Shown: positions 22,673 to 34,400 of the stretch, one piece after another
Layout: every line of letters begins with the position of its first letter
How positions within the stretch are numbered: the first letter of the stretch is position 1
From: Maylandia zebra
Lineage: Eukaryota; Chordata; Actinopteri; Cichliformes; Cichlidae
Assembly (NCBI RefSeq): GCF_041146795.1
Contig: NC_135169.1
Span: 8,696,264 to 8,760,263 of the forward strand
DNA: 64,000 nucleotides
Direction: 5' to 3'
Program-made: the position numbers and the translations under genes
Notes under the pieces: generated by a model
The model's database searches: none
What the model saw: the letters and a program-made list of their open reading frames with translations, nothing else
Told to the model about the DNA's origin: nothing

Positions 22673-24518
22673 TTAGATTTCCGTTACCAGGATGGTCGGG
22701 TTCAGCGTAGTCTTCATCACCACCTGTCAAAGACACATAATCAATATTCATGTTTGCCCAGGTTATTCACTTGTTCACATCTGTCTGAGATCATTCATAC
22801 TGTCGTATGGATGTGTGTACAGTATGTATATAATTATCAGCTATGTAAAAGATATTATCATCTCTGTTCTTACATAGTTGGAAGTCCTCCATTCAAACTC
22901 AGAGAGCCGCTGGAGGAAGGTGGTGATCCGAGGGCTGATGCTTGTAACCTTCCTCTTTACGACACGACCTGTCTTGCAGCTTGTACCAAGTTTTGCAGGG
23001 CATTTTGTTCCCATGTCTGGATTGATCCTCACAAAGAACCTTTTAACGGAAAAAAGGCTGCTTTAATTTCAAAATTAAAACATACGTTACAGCAATCACC
23101 TATATGTTTCTGCAACTGTAGTCAAGCTATCACATATATTTCATTCTTAAATGGTGTAAAGTATTTACCTCTGTATCATCTCCAGTGTGATGGACGCTGA
23201 CTCCTGATACTCAAGGTTGAAAACGTAGTATGACGCAAAGAAGACAGCAAGGGTGCTGGCAAAGTCATGCATCTGCTCAGGCTCATAAAATACCTTGCCC
23301 TCCAAACTGATCATCCAGCGGCTTGCAGACATGAAATTATTCCCTAAAAACAGACAATGTGCTCACCCTTACAAATAAGGTTTCCACAAGAATGCTGGAT
23401 AGCAGGCCTCACACTGTACAAAAATAGAATCCACACAGTTTGCTGCCGTTTCTCTTATTATTTATTATGTAATGAAAATTATGATCAATTACAGGAAAAA
23501 ACTGCCTTATGTCTTTGCATTTTGGCCTGTGCTGAAATGTTAGGCTGGTTTTTCCTGTTGGTCATTGTGTATAATAAATAATAAGAGAAACAGCAGCAAA
23601 CTGTGTGTATTCTATTTTTATACAATATAAAACAGACAAACCCCTGTTAAGTTGTTGTGGGTACAAATACCACAATAATTACATAGATTTTTATTACAAG
23701 AGGATTGAAACTATTTACTTACCAAGCGCTATTACCCTTGGTGTGATGGGTAAGGTCATCTCTCTCTCAACAGACATCTTGGTGGAAAAAGCCTTTAAAA
23801 CACAAAAGGAACTGATTTGAATGATGATACCCAAAATCATTGAAATATTTTTCCTTTGTTTATGCTGGCAGTATTGAGAGTGCATGTGTAAAATTTTAAA
23901 TATAATTACGTCAGCCAAGATGAAGATTGAGTCCTCTTTTTCTTGGAAGTACTTCATCAGAAGAAGGATGGCTGCTGTGGCGATCTGGTTGTGGTTCAGC
24001 TTTGCACTGCCGCACTCACGTAGCAGATGTTCAATCTCTGGTTGTGGTTCAGCTTTGCACTGTCGCACTCACGTAGCAGATGTTCAGTCTCTGGTTGTGG
24101 TTCAGCTTTGCACTGTCGCACTCACGTAGCAGATGTTCAATCTCTGGTTGTGGTTCAGCTTTGCACTGTCGCACTCACGTAGCAGATGTTCAATCTCTGG
24201 TTGTGGTTCAGCTTTGCACTGTCGCACTCACGTAGCAGATGTTCAATCTCTGGTTGTGGTTCAGCTTTGCACTGTCGCACTCACGTAGCAGATGTTCAGT
24301 CTCTGGTTGTGGTTCAGCTTTGCACTGCCGCACTCACGTAGCAGATGTTCAGTCTCCTTGTTCCACTGAAGTCTCTGGCTTTGAAAGAAGTTCAAAATTC
24401 TCCTTCCTTTCGTAAGAAGGGCTTCACTGAGACGTGTCTCTACCTCAATATCTGTGAGTGTGTGGAAGTGAGTGCAGAGGCCTCTTTTAGTAAAAAGAAA
24501 TGGCCAATGCTCTTGAAC
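22673..24518 (-). pseudogene. 3' exons of a SAMD3-like gene, disrupted by a coding minisatellite
   Basis: Five minus-strand exons can be placed at GT..AG sites: 24518-23910, 23792-23723, 23343-23169, 23039-22874 and 22723-22673 (TAA). Phases agree throughout (0, 1, 2, 0). The protein reads VQEHWPFLFTKRG, LLLMKYFQEKEDSIFILAD, ITPRVIALG, WMISLEGKVFY, DFASTLAVFFASYYVFNLEY and FFVRINPDMGTK. From memory this resembles the C-terminal part of the teleost 'sterile alpha motif domain-containing protein 3-like' proteins; biochemical function unknown. No SAM domain lies in these exons, and 5' exons were not found between 24.5 and 25.5 kb. The first exon holds seven 53-bp repeats where one fits the frame. 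In the second repeat (transcript order) the shifted frame meets TGA at 24263-24261. Unless that part is spliced out the product is truncated, hence pseudogene or a variant allele. Confidence 0.55.
23985..24355 (-). repeat. 53-bp minisatellite, seven copies, inside a coding exon
   Basis: CTGGTTGTGGTTCAGC starts at 23985, 24038, 24091, 24144, 24197, 24250 and 24303, a strict 53-base period. Copies differ at only a few positions (CAATCT/CAGTCT, CTGTCG/CTGCCG), so the expansion is recent. One unit encodes TEHLLRECGSAKLNHNQ on the minus strand and belongs to the exon. The six extra units add 318 bases, a multiple of three overall, but the two shifted frames contain stops. Confidence 0.95.
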
Positions 24519-25523
24519 CTCACATAAAGTGGGGGCAGGCCAAAAAACTGGGTTAGATTGTTTTAGCAGTCTTTAAATGTCCAAAAAAATGTTGTCTACC
24601 TTTATTCTCACTAAATATGTCTTTTTACCTGCTGTTTTGTCTTGTCTGTCAAAGAACTGAGGCTACATCACACTGTCAGCGCGGCCAGCAAGGGCAGGAG
24701 GACAGCAATGCAGCACACTGGGCGGGAAAAGACAGAGAGACAACTGTTAATTTAATGTTGCATTTATTTAACCCTTGAAAATATATTTACATAAGTAAAT
24801 AACAGAAAAAAAAAACACAACCCATCTTTTCCAGAATAATTCAACTAATTGCTCTTTTGACCAGCCTAACACAGACGTTACATGGTTTTCCTATGAAAAA
24901 GACCCTGGAAGACGTATCAAAGGAAAAAAACATGCTCCCCTTCCCACTTAAAAAAATAATAAATATTAAACTTAAGTTGGAGTTCCTCGCGCCACCAACC
25001 TAATGTTATATTAACTTTTTAATGTTGTGTACTGCAGCTCACACAAAATTAAATAAAGCAGGCTAACCTACATGAGCGAGCTCAAAACTGGATAAGAACT
25101 TACAACACACTGCTGGGGTTTGGAATAGAATTGAACAAATACTTAAAATATAATCTGATTACTTTTGGAGCAGCCTTCAGGATCTCACGTATCAACACGT
25201 TGTTTTTAGACTTGATGGATAGCATTAACAGCCTGCTAGCTGCAAATAATCGTGTGAATCATGTGTTTTCACAAAAGAAAACATATCACTGATACAGAAA
25301 TAGTCTATATACAAGATTGCTGCAACAGGTGCAGCCTTACCTAATGTCCACCCAAATCATTTGATATTATGCTTGAAAGAAGAAAGACTTATGCAAATAC
25401 CAAATTCCCTTGGAAGACCCTGCAAGGGTCCTCTTGTCCCTAGCAGCTAATGACCTCTGAACTTCAGTGAACTCTGACCTTTAGTGACCTCTGACCTTTA
25501 CTGACTCTGTCCTCCTGTTGCAG
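24519..25523. other. No gene recognised
   Basis: A possible donor-like CAGCAG|GTAAAA on the minus strand near 24630 could end an upstream exon of the SAMD3-like gene, but its reading is unconvincing. The last 80 bases (gacctctgaccttt repeated) are intron-like lead-in to the Ig pseudogene. Confidence 0.35.
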
Positions 25524-26936
<1,413 letters not shown>

Positions 26937-27035
26937 GTACAAATGAACCAAAACATTGATGGTCGTGTTTTTTCGTTAATTTAACCAAGACGTGCAGCAC
27001 ACCTGAGACAAACAGCAGATAAAGGGAGAAGGTAG

Positions 27036-27614
27036 TGTAGGAGTGTTTAGCTGATTTTAGAGTTTAGAAATGTGTTAACATAATGTAGAACTATTGTAGA
27101 GACACTGACACTGCCCTCAATGTAATAAAGGCCTGATTGTGTCATGAACTTAGGAGTCGATTGTAGAAGACCCCTCCCCCAGTTGAACTGTGCAAGGTCT
27201 CAACATTTGACCTGGATACCTGTGGTCTGGAAGGGAGATGGGTTTTATGACCTCTAGGGAGTCACCTGCACCCACAGTGTTTTAACTGTCACGCACACTC
27301 ACTCACCTGCACACACATACATACAGGTATGCGTACACAGTCACACACGAGCACTCACATAGACACAGACACAGAGTTTGCAGCACACCGTGGGGGGTTT
27401 ATGATGGGGATGCCTCTGTAAAGCTGGCTGTAACTAACAAAGGGGTGAAGATTTTGCAGAGGGGCACCGGCCTTCTAGAAGATGCATGCTTAAATGAGGA
27501 TAAATGAAGATGAGTAAATATGAATAAAGTTTTGTGAAAATGACTACTGAGTCCGGTGCCGTCTCTGGATGCTCGAGGAATAAAAAGAACCGGGGTAAAA
27601 CTGATTTCGCAACA
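27036..27614 (+). mobile_element. Probable solo LTR, 579 bp
   Basis: TGTAGGAG..TTTCGCAACA termini (TG..CA) are flanked by GTAG on both sides (27032-27035 and 27615-27618), consistent with a 4-bp duplication. AATAAA signals lie at about 27524 and 27580, near the right end, as expected for R/U5. The terminal inverted repeat is weak and the duplication short, so boundaries are tentative. Confidence 0.4.
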
Positions 27615-27618
27615 GTAG

Positions 27619-28239
27619 GAAACATAAAATGTAATGAGAGCTGAATACAGATTCACACCACACTTTACAGGTTCAAGAGGTACAAATACTTCTTCAAGAC
27701 ACTGTACATGAAACTTGCACATCTGGATGGGCATCCAGCAAAGCCAAGACCTGAAGGGGCTGGTATGGGAAAGTAGACTTTTAGCAAGAGGTGAATCTGA
27801 GACACAGTTTAACAGATTCAATAACACAGAAAGATGATGAAGAGTCAGTGTGCTGGGTGAAAGAAACTCTTCTGATGGAGCTAAAACAGTTTGTGTTCAG
27901 GGTGGGAAAGGCTCCAAAGGCTGGGAGGCTGAAATGGAAGGTGAGCTCCACTCTGGTGTCTGAGTCAATGACTTCCTGGCTGACTGGTGTGGAGGAACCA
28001 GTCTGCTCTGATTGTCATCAATCACTGGAGGACATTTCACAAACATGTGGCACAGATGGCTGCTCTGAGCAGGTAGAGGAGATGAAAGGACTCCTCTTTC
28101 AGAGTTCATCAGTCTGCTTCTGAATCTCAGCATCAAGTCCTCCACCACGACCCGAAAGACTTTTTGTTCATTATGGAACGAATGTTAACTAGGGTGAACT
28201 GAATCAGTGGTGGCTGATCTGCACACTCGCTAACACCAA
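27619..28239. other. Unrecognised sequence with moderate ORFs
   Basis: ORFs of 80-110 codons occur on both strands (plus 27791-28123; minus 28148-27897), but neither shows a domain I know. It may be internal retroelement sequence. Confidence 0.3.
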
Positions 28240-28600
28240 CAAAAGGATGCATTATTTCTTCTTCAGTCACCTTTCTCACTCACTATGTATTAACAGACCT
28301 CTCTGCATTGAATCATATCTGTTATTAACCTCTGTCTCTCTTCCACAGCATGTCTTTATCCTGTCTTCCTTCTCTCACCCCAACCGGTCGCAGCAGATGG
28401 CCCCGCCCCTCCCTGAGCCTGGTTCTGCTGGAGGTTTCTTCCTGTTAAAAGGGAGTTTTTCCTTCCCACTGTCGCCAAAGTGCTGCTCATAGGGGGTCAT
28501 ATGGTTGTTGGGTTTTTCTCTGTATCTATGAAGCGCCTTGAGGCGACTTTTGTTGTGATTTGGCGCTATATAAATAAAATTGAATTGAATTGAATATTCA
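28240..28600 (+). mobile_element. LINE 3'UTR and tail
   Basis: Ends in 'tataaataaaattgaattgaattgaa', a TTGAA tandem tail, and contains 'gcgccttgaggcgac'. The same 3'UTR recurs at 48885-49240, which marks it as a dispersed LINE end (L2/CR1-type by texture). No coding part remains. Confidence 0.65.
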
Positions 28601-28604
28601 AAAG

Positions 28605-29667
28605 ACTGAAAACTTCCAGGAGATAGCTGCTTACATTGAAATGATTCATTAAATAAGACAGCAACCCCTCCTCCTCTCCTGCTCACCCTGGCCTCACTGA
28701 TAAAACTGTAGTTAGGAGGGGTCGTCTCGATGAGAACAGCTCCACTGTTACTTTGGTCCAACCAAGTTTCAGTTAAAAACATAAAATCAAGGCTGTGCTC
28801 AGTGATTAAATCATTAATTAAAAATGTTTTCCCAGCTAAAGATCTAACGTTTAATAAAGCCAACTTAAGTGTTTTAGAGGTATTACTTGTCCCCTCGTGT
28901 TTGGCAGCAGTCTGTGGCACACAAGGTATGTTTACTATGTTTAAAGATCTTTTAGAGTGCAGCTCTCTGTGTTTTGACCAGGCCACATGTCTCCTGTCAC
29001 CTAAAAGTACAGAGATTTTAAAACCTTCTAGTAAACAGGGTCCCAGCTTCTCCTGGGAAAAGTCATCACTGCCATAATCCTCACAGCCCGGACCCTCCAC
29101 ACATCACACATCAGACTGCGGAGACAGGGCATGAAGGTGGTAAGGAGGAACTAAGGGGGGCGAGGCTGGGCAATGTGACTTCGATTGCTCTGTTGAGGGC
29201 GGGGCTCGATGGCGAACCTTTGGCCGTTCTGGTGGGGGGTTTATGGGGGACAAAAAGGGATTGGGCCGGGGGGTAGATCTGAGCCCAGCATTGACCCGCT
29301 CCATCATCTCCTCAGTGAATTTCAGGTGTGGGGAGGAGGGAGAAAGGGAGGGGGAGGAGGGTGATGGCCTGTCAGGGGTTTGGGGGACTGGGGAAGATCG
29401 TGGTCCCTGGTCCTGGTCGTTGGTGTTGTTGAGAGAGTTGGAGGCAAATAGGGACCCCTCTTCTTGCCTCAGATGTCTCTCCTTTCTGAGGCTCTTCCCG
29501 GGTGGGGGCAGATGGAGCTCCTCCTCAAGGTTTCTGCTGGGCTTTGTCTGTTCTTGGAGTACTGTTTGTTCCTCTTTATGAGATAACTCCTCGTTTATCT
29601 CAGTCTTGGCACCAAGCACAGATGGATGACGTATGGAATAAAACAAGTTGGAGGTGAACAGTTTCAC
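28605..29667 (-). mobile_element. L2-like LINE 5' part (ORF1-like and endonuclease N-terminus)
   Basis: On the minus strand about 29667-29104 encodes a Pro/Ser-rich ORF1-like protein (SPSSPSLSPSSP, RPNPFLSPINPPPERP) ending in TGA. Almost immediately a second frame begins and reaches LALLNVRSLAGKTFLIND, FMFLTETWLD and RRGGGVAVLF, the start of an apurinic-type endonuclease domain of L2-clade ORF2. It breaks near 28605, where the oppositely oriented LINE tail begins, so RT is absent. A 5' fragment is unusual, because LINE copies usually lose the 5' end; a later deletion is likely. Confidence 0.7.
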
Positions 29668-30360
29668 CCCTGACTTGTTAAAATTAAATACATTTGCTTT
29701 AAACAGATGCCTGCGTTGAGGATAAGGTAACTATAAAAATGCTGCTGTTTCTGTTAAGAACACTTTAGTCCTAATGATCTATAAGTGTCCAGAAGCTATC
29801 GCAGGTAAGCTCATACGCAAAAAAGAGAAAAAATCAGCATAAAAATCAAAAAAAGAAGCAAAGCATTTAAAGAGCAAAGAGAGGAAGCCCTTAAGCACCT
29901 TCTTCGCTGCCGCATATTCTTTTCTTCTTCGTTGTATCTCCGGGGCATAATCAAGTACAAGTACTTAAATAAATAAATCATTAAATAATTAATTAAAACT
30001 GTCAATAATTATTTAAATGTGTTATTAATTAATTAAATGTGTCAATAATTAATTAAAACTGTCAATAATTAATTAATTACATGTGTTGTAAATATTTATG
30101 TAATTAAATATGGTGTATTTAATTGATTCATTATGGCAGTCCTGGTGTTCATTACCTCGGGGATAAACTACATGTTTTATGGCAAATGTGAGATGAGCCT
30201 TTGTGGTGTTCTTGGTCAGCAGTGGTTTTATTCTTAGAACTCTCGCATGGAGGTGATTTTTGCCCAGACCTTAAATAAGTTATTCAATTAATCCCAATTC
30301 AGGGTCTGCAGCCTTAAAGGCCGCATTTTAAGGCCGATTACATCAGAGCGACGCAACGAA
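29668..30360. other. AT-rich non-coding sequence
   Basis: Between about 29980 and 30110 'aattaattaaaactgtcaat' recurs as an irregular tandem of roughly 30 bases. The remainder shows nothing recognisable. Confidence 0.5.
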
Positions 30361-30532
30361 GGCTGTCCCAATTCAAAGGCTATACATATATCATACATAT
30401 ACATATATCATACATATACATATATCATACACATACATATATCATACACATACATATATCATACATATACATATATCATACACATACATATATCATACAC
30501 ATACATATATCATACATATACATATATCATAC

Positions 30533-30572
<40 letters not shown>

Positions 30573-30573
30573 A
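30361..30573. repeat. 17-bp minisatellite running into (AT)n
   Basis: The unit catacatatacatatat and its variants repeat about every 17 bases, then pass into a pure AT run. It directly abuts the TIR element starting at 30574. Confidence 0.85.
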
Positions 30574-31003
30574 CACTCAACAAAAATATAAACGCAACAC
30601 CTTTGTTACTGCTCCCATTCCCCATGGGATGGACGTAGAGACCTAAAATTCATTCCAGATACACAATATAACCATCCCTCCCAAACAGTGGTCACAAATC
30701 AGTCCAAATGTGTGGTAGTGGGCACATCTGCCATATTGAGATAATCCATCCCACCTCACAGGTGTGCCACATCAGGATGCTGATCTGACATCATGAGTAG
30801 TGCACAGGTGTACCTCAGACTGCCCACAACAAAAGGCCACCCTGGAATGTGCAGTTTTTTGCGCTATTGGGGGTCTGGGGACCCAGAACCGGTCAGTATC
30901 TGGTGTGACCACCATTTGCCTCATGCAGTGCAACACATCGTGGGATGTGGATGTGAATGGGAGCAGTAACAAAGGTGTTGCGTGTATATTTTTTTGTCGA
31001 GTG
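30574..31003. mobile_element. Non-autonomous Tc1/mariner-type TIR element, 430 bp
   Basis: The left end CACTCAACAAAAATATAA and the right end, read on the other strand, CACTCGACAAAAAAATATAC are inverted. The similarity continues through GCAACACCTTTGTTACTGCT to about 48 bases. TA flanks both sides (30572-30573 and 31004-31005), consistent with TA target use. The interior has no transposase. Confidence 0.75.
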
Positions 31004-31044
31004 TATATGTGTGTGTGTGTATATATATATATATATAAAAAAAC

Positions 31045-33860
31045 CACCCAGCACGCTCCTGCGGGCGGTTTATCCTTCAAGCTCGGGTCCTCTACCAGAG
31101 GCTTGGGAGCTTAAGGGTCCTGCGCAGTATCTTAGCTGTTCCCAGGATTGCGCTCTTCTGGACAGAGATCTCCGATGTTATTCCCGGGATCTGCTGGAGC
31201 CACTCGCCTAGTTTGGGAGTCACCACACCGAGTGCTCCGATTACCACGGGGACCACCGTTACCTTCACCTTCCACATCCTCTCGAGCTCTTCTCTGAGCC
31301 CTTGGTATTTCTCCAGCTTCTTGTGTTCCTTCTTCCTGATATTGCTGTCATTCGGAACCGCTACATCGATCACTATGGCCGTCTTCTTCTGTTTGTCTAC
31401 CACCACTATGTCCGGTTGGTTAGCCACCACCATTTTGTCCGTCTGTATCTGGAAGTCCCACAGGATCTTAGCTCGGTCATTCTCCACCACCCTTGGGGGC
31501 ATCTCCCATTTTGACCTCGGGACTTCCAGGTTATACTCGGCACAGATGTTCCTGTACACTATGCCGGCCACCTGGTTATGGCGTTCCATGTATGCCTTGC
31601 CTGCTAGCATCTTGCACCCTGCTGTTATGTGCTGGATTGTCTCTGGGGCATCTTTTCACAGCCTGCACCTGGGGTCTTGCCTGGTGTGATAGACCCCAGC
31701 CTCTATGGATCTTGTACTCAGAGCTTGTTCTTGTGCTGCCATGATCAGTGCCTCTGTGCTGTCTTTCAGTCCAGCTTTGTCCAGCCACTGGTAGGATTTC
31801 TGGATATCAGCCACCTCCTCTATCTGCCGGTGGTACATACCGTGCAGGGGCCTGTCCTTCCATGATGGTTCCTCGTCTCCCTCCTCTTTCTTGGGTTTCT
31901 GCTGCCTGAGGTATTCACTGAGCACTCGGTCAGTTGGGGCCATCTTCCCAATGTATTCTTGGATGTTTGTTGTCTCATCCTGGACTGTGGTGCTGACACT
32001 CACCAGTCCCCAGCCCCCTTCCTTCCGCTTAGCGTACAGCCTCAGGGTGCTGGACTTGGGGTGAAACCCTCCATGCATGGTAAGGAGCTTTCTTGTCTTT
32101 ATGTCAGTGGCTTCTATCTCCTCCTTTGGCCAGCCTATTACCCCAGCAGGGTACCTGATCACGGGCAGGGCGTACGTGTTGATGGCCCGGATCTTGTTCT
32201 TACCATTCAGCTGACTCCTCAGGACTTGCCTGACCCTCTGCAGGTACTTGGTGGTTGCAGCCTTTCTAGCGGCCTCTTCATGGTTCCCATTTGCCTGCGG
32301 GATCCCCAGGTACTTGTAACTGTCCCCTATGTCTGCAATGTTGCCTTCTGGTAGTTCAATCCCCTCAGTTCTGACTACCTTCCCTCTCTTTGTTACCATC
32401 CGACTACACTTCTCCAGTCCGAACGACATTCCAATGTCCTTGCTGTATAGCCTGGTAGTGTGGATCAGTGAATCGATGTCTCGTTCACTCTTGACATACA
32501 GCTTGATGTCATCCATGTACAGGAGGTGGCTGACAACTGCTCCGTTCCGTAGTCGGTATCCGTAGCCAGTCTTGTTAATGATCTCACTGAGGGGGTTCAG
32601 GCCTATGCAGAACAGCAGTGGGGACAGAGCATCTCCTTGGTAGATCCCGCACTTGATGGTGACTTGTGCTATGGGCTTGGAGTTGGCCTCTAGTGTTGTA
32701 CGCCACATCCCCATTGAGTTCCTGATGAAGGCTCTTAGGGTCCCATTGATCTTGTACAATTCTAGGCATTCCAGTATCCAGCTTTGGGGCATTGAGTCAT
32801 AGGCCTTCTTGTAATCAATCCAGGCAGTGCACAGGTTGGTCAGTCTGGTCTTGCAGTCTCGGCTGACTGTTCTGTCTACCAGTAGCTGGTGTTTTGCGCC
32901 TCTGGTATTTTTGCCAATTCCTTTCTGTGTCCCGCTCATGTATTGACCCATGTGCCTGTTCATCTTTGCCGATATGATGCCTGACAGGAGCTTCCATGTA
33001 GTACTGAGGCAGGTTATTGGTCGGTAGTTGGAGGGGACCGATCCCTTCTTGGGGTCCTTGGGGATCAGGACCGTCCCCGACCTTCGGTTAGCCATTCCGG
33101 GTGTCTCTCGTTAACTAGCAGCTGGTTCATTTGTGCTGCCATATGCTCGTGGAGTGCAGTCAGCTTCTTTAGCCAGTAGGCGTGAACCATGTCGGGCCCT
33201 GGTGCTGTCCAACTCTTCATACTGGAGACCCTTTCTTGGATATCTGCCACTGTGATGGTTACTGGACCCTGTTCAGGGAGGTCGCTGTGGTCTGCCCTCA
33301 GATCCACTAGCCACTGAGCATTGCCGTTATGGGTTGCGTCCTTCTCCCATATGCTCTTCCAGTATTGCGCCGTCTCCAGCCTTGGTGGTGCTGTTCTCTT
33401 ATTATTATTGTTCCCTTGCTACTGAGAGTACACCTTTGCTGGTTCTGTGGAGAACAGCTGGTTTATTCTCCTGCCTTCTATCTCTCTGGTGTACCTCCTC
33501 AAGTGGCTGGCCAAGGCTATGAGTCTTTGCTTGGCAGTTTCCAAGGCCTCAGGTATGGACAGCTTGCTGTATTTCTTATGCACCTTCTTTGTCGCACCTT
33601 TCTGCAACTCCGTTAGTTGGCTAACCTCCCTCCGTGCTACTTTGATCTTGCCCTCTAGCCTCCTTCTCCATGGAGGGTACTGCCCCTTGTGCCTATTCAT
33701 GTAGCCCCTTCCGCCGGGGTTACTTGCGTAGTAGCATTCCAACAACGCCCTGTTTTCGTCTCCGATGCCTTCTTGTTCCAGTAGCCCACTTTTCATCAGG
33801 CTGCGGACCTTGTTGATCCGGGCGACGTCCGAGCCGGCATGCCTTCATATTTATCTGTCT
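31045..33860 (-). mobile_element. R4/Rex6-like LINE with restriction-like endonuclease, nearly intact
   Basis: One minus-strand polyprotein covers about 33845-31092. It reads ARINKVRSLMKSGLLEQEG, YWKSIWEKDATH, WTAPGPDMVHAYWLKKL, then RT (VLIPKDPKKG, NYRPITCL, IDYKKAYDSMP, IYQGDALSPLLF, catalytic LLYMDDIKLY). A CCHC-like knuckle (CRL.KDAPETIQHITAGC) and a PD-(D/E)xK-type endonuclease (QPDIVVVDKQKKTAIVIDVAVP) follow, ending at TAG 31092. RT followed by a C-terminal REL-endonuclease defines the R2/R4 lineages; fish members are known as Rex6. Damage is slight: TAG after KVYSQ near 33420, a one-base frameshift near 33075-33083, and TGA at 31658-31656 replacing the second knuckle cysteine. The 3'UTR is only about 50 bases. 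Both flanks are (TA)n runs. Confidence 0.85.
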
Positions 33861-33925
33861 CGCTCATGTCTGCGGTAGGCTTACTTAGCATAGGGGGTCT
33901 AGCCTTAGGACCCTTAATGGATACA

Positions 33926-34001
33926 GACGCCCCAGGCAGGAATCGAACTTGCGATCCTCTGTTCCAAACGCGTGTAGTCTAACCACTACGCTATCCAGCT
34001 G

Positions 34002-34002
<1 letters not shown>
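33926..34002 (-). repeat. tRNA-like sequence at the 5' edge of the REL-endonuclease LINE
   Basis: On the minus strand a box A (TAGCGTAGTGG, 33993-33983) and box B (AGTTCGATTCC, 33949-33939) have tRNA spacing. A D-stem GTAG/CTAC and a T-arm GCAAG/CCTGC with one mismatch can be drawn. Anticodon and acceptor stems do not pair well, so it is tRNA-derived, not a working tRNA gene. It lies between the (TA)n flank and the LINE coding region, inside the inserted block. Confidence 0.5.
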
Positions 34003-34003
<1 letters not shown>

Positions 34004-34095
<92 letters not shown>

Positions 34096-34098
34096 GTG
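34004..34098 (+). repeat. (AT)n(TG)n microsatellite
   Basis: An AT run followed by a TG run, then a further short AT run. It mirrors the AT/TG flank at the other side of the LINE (31004-31040), suggesting insertion into a pre-existing microsatellite. Confidence 0.92.
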
Positions 34099-34294
34099 TT
34101 ACTGTTAAACTTTATTCAACTCATTCAGAGTATCTCTCAACATTGTTAACATTGCATAAAATACTGAACAATACACGTACTTTTTCAGTTCCGCTTCCAC
34201 AAATCCTTCAAATTCTTCATTTTCAGTGTCGGAGTTTAACAGTTGGGCGATTTTGGCATCAAGCATGCCCGGATCACACTCATCTTTATCTGAG

Positions 34295-34400
34295 TTGGTC
34301 GGTCGGTGCTAAGCCCTGTGACAGACTGGTGACCTGTCCAGGGTGTACCCCACCTCTCGCCCTAAGACAGCTGGGATAGGCTCCAGCACCCCGACGACAC
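34295..34400 (+). repeat. Short dispersed fish repeat fragment
   Basis: 'ctggtgacctgtccagggtgtaccccacctctcgccc' and 'agctgggataggctccagc' form a phrase I recognise as very common in fish genomes (a SINE- or MITE-like unit). Boundaries were not resolved. Confidence 0.4.

Noticed and set aside
27791..28123. 110-codon plus-strand ORF
   Set aside because: No recognisable domain or splice context and an overlapping ORF of similar length on the other strand; left as unrecognised.
28375..28600. Apparent continuation of the LINE endonuclease ORF into 28375
   Set aside because: That part is the reverse reading of a plus-strand LINE 3'UTR; the fused frame is accidental.
28240..29667. 5'-inverted LINE made by twin priming
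   Set aside because: The tail lies between the two oppositely oriented parts rather than at the outer end, so two independent insertions explain it better.
31213..33616. Several plus-strand ORFs of 60-158 codons
   Set aside because: They are antisense shadows of the LINE polyprotein on the minus strand.
33926..34002. Functional tRNA gene
   Set aside because: Acceptor and anticodon stems do not pair, so only a tRNA-derived sequence is claimed.
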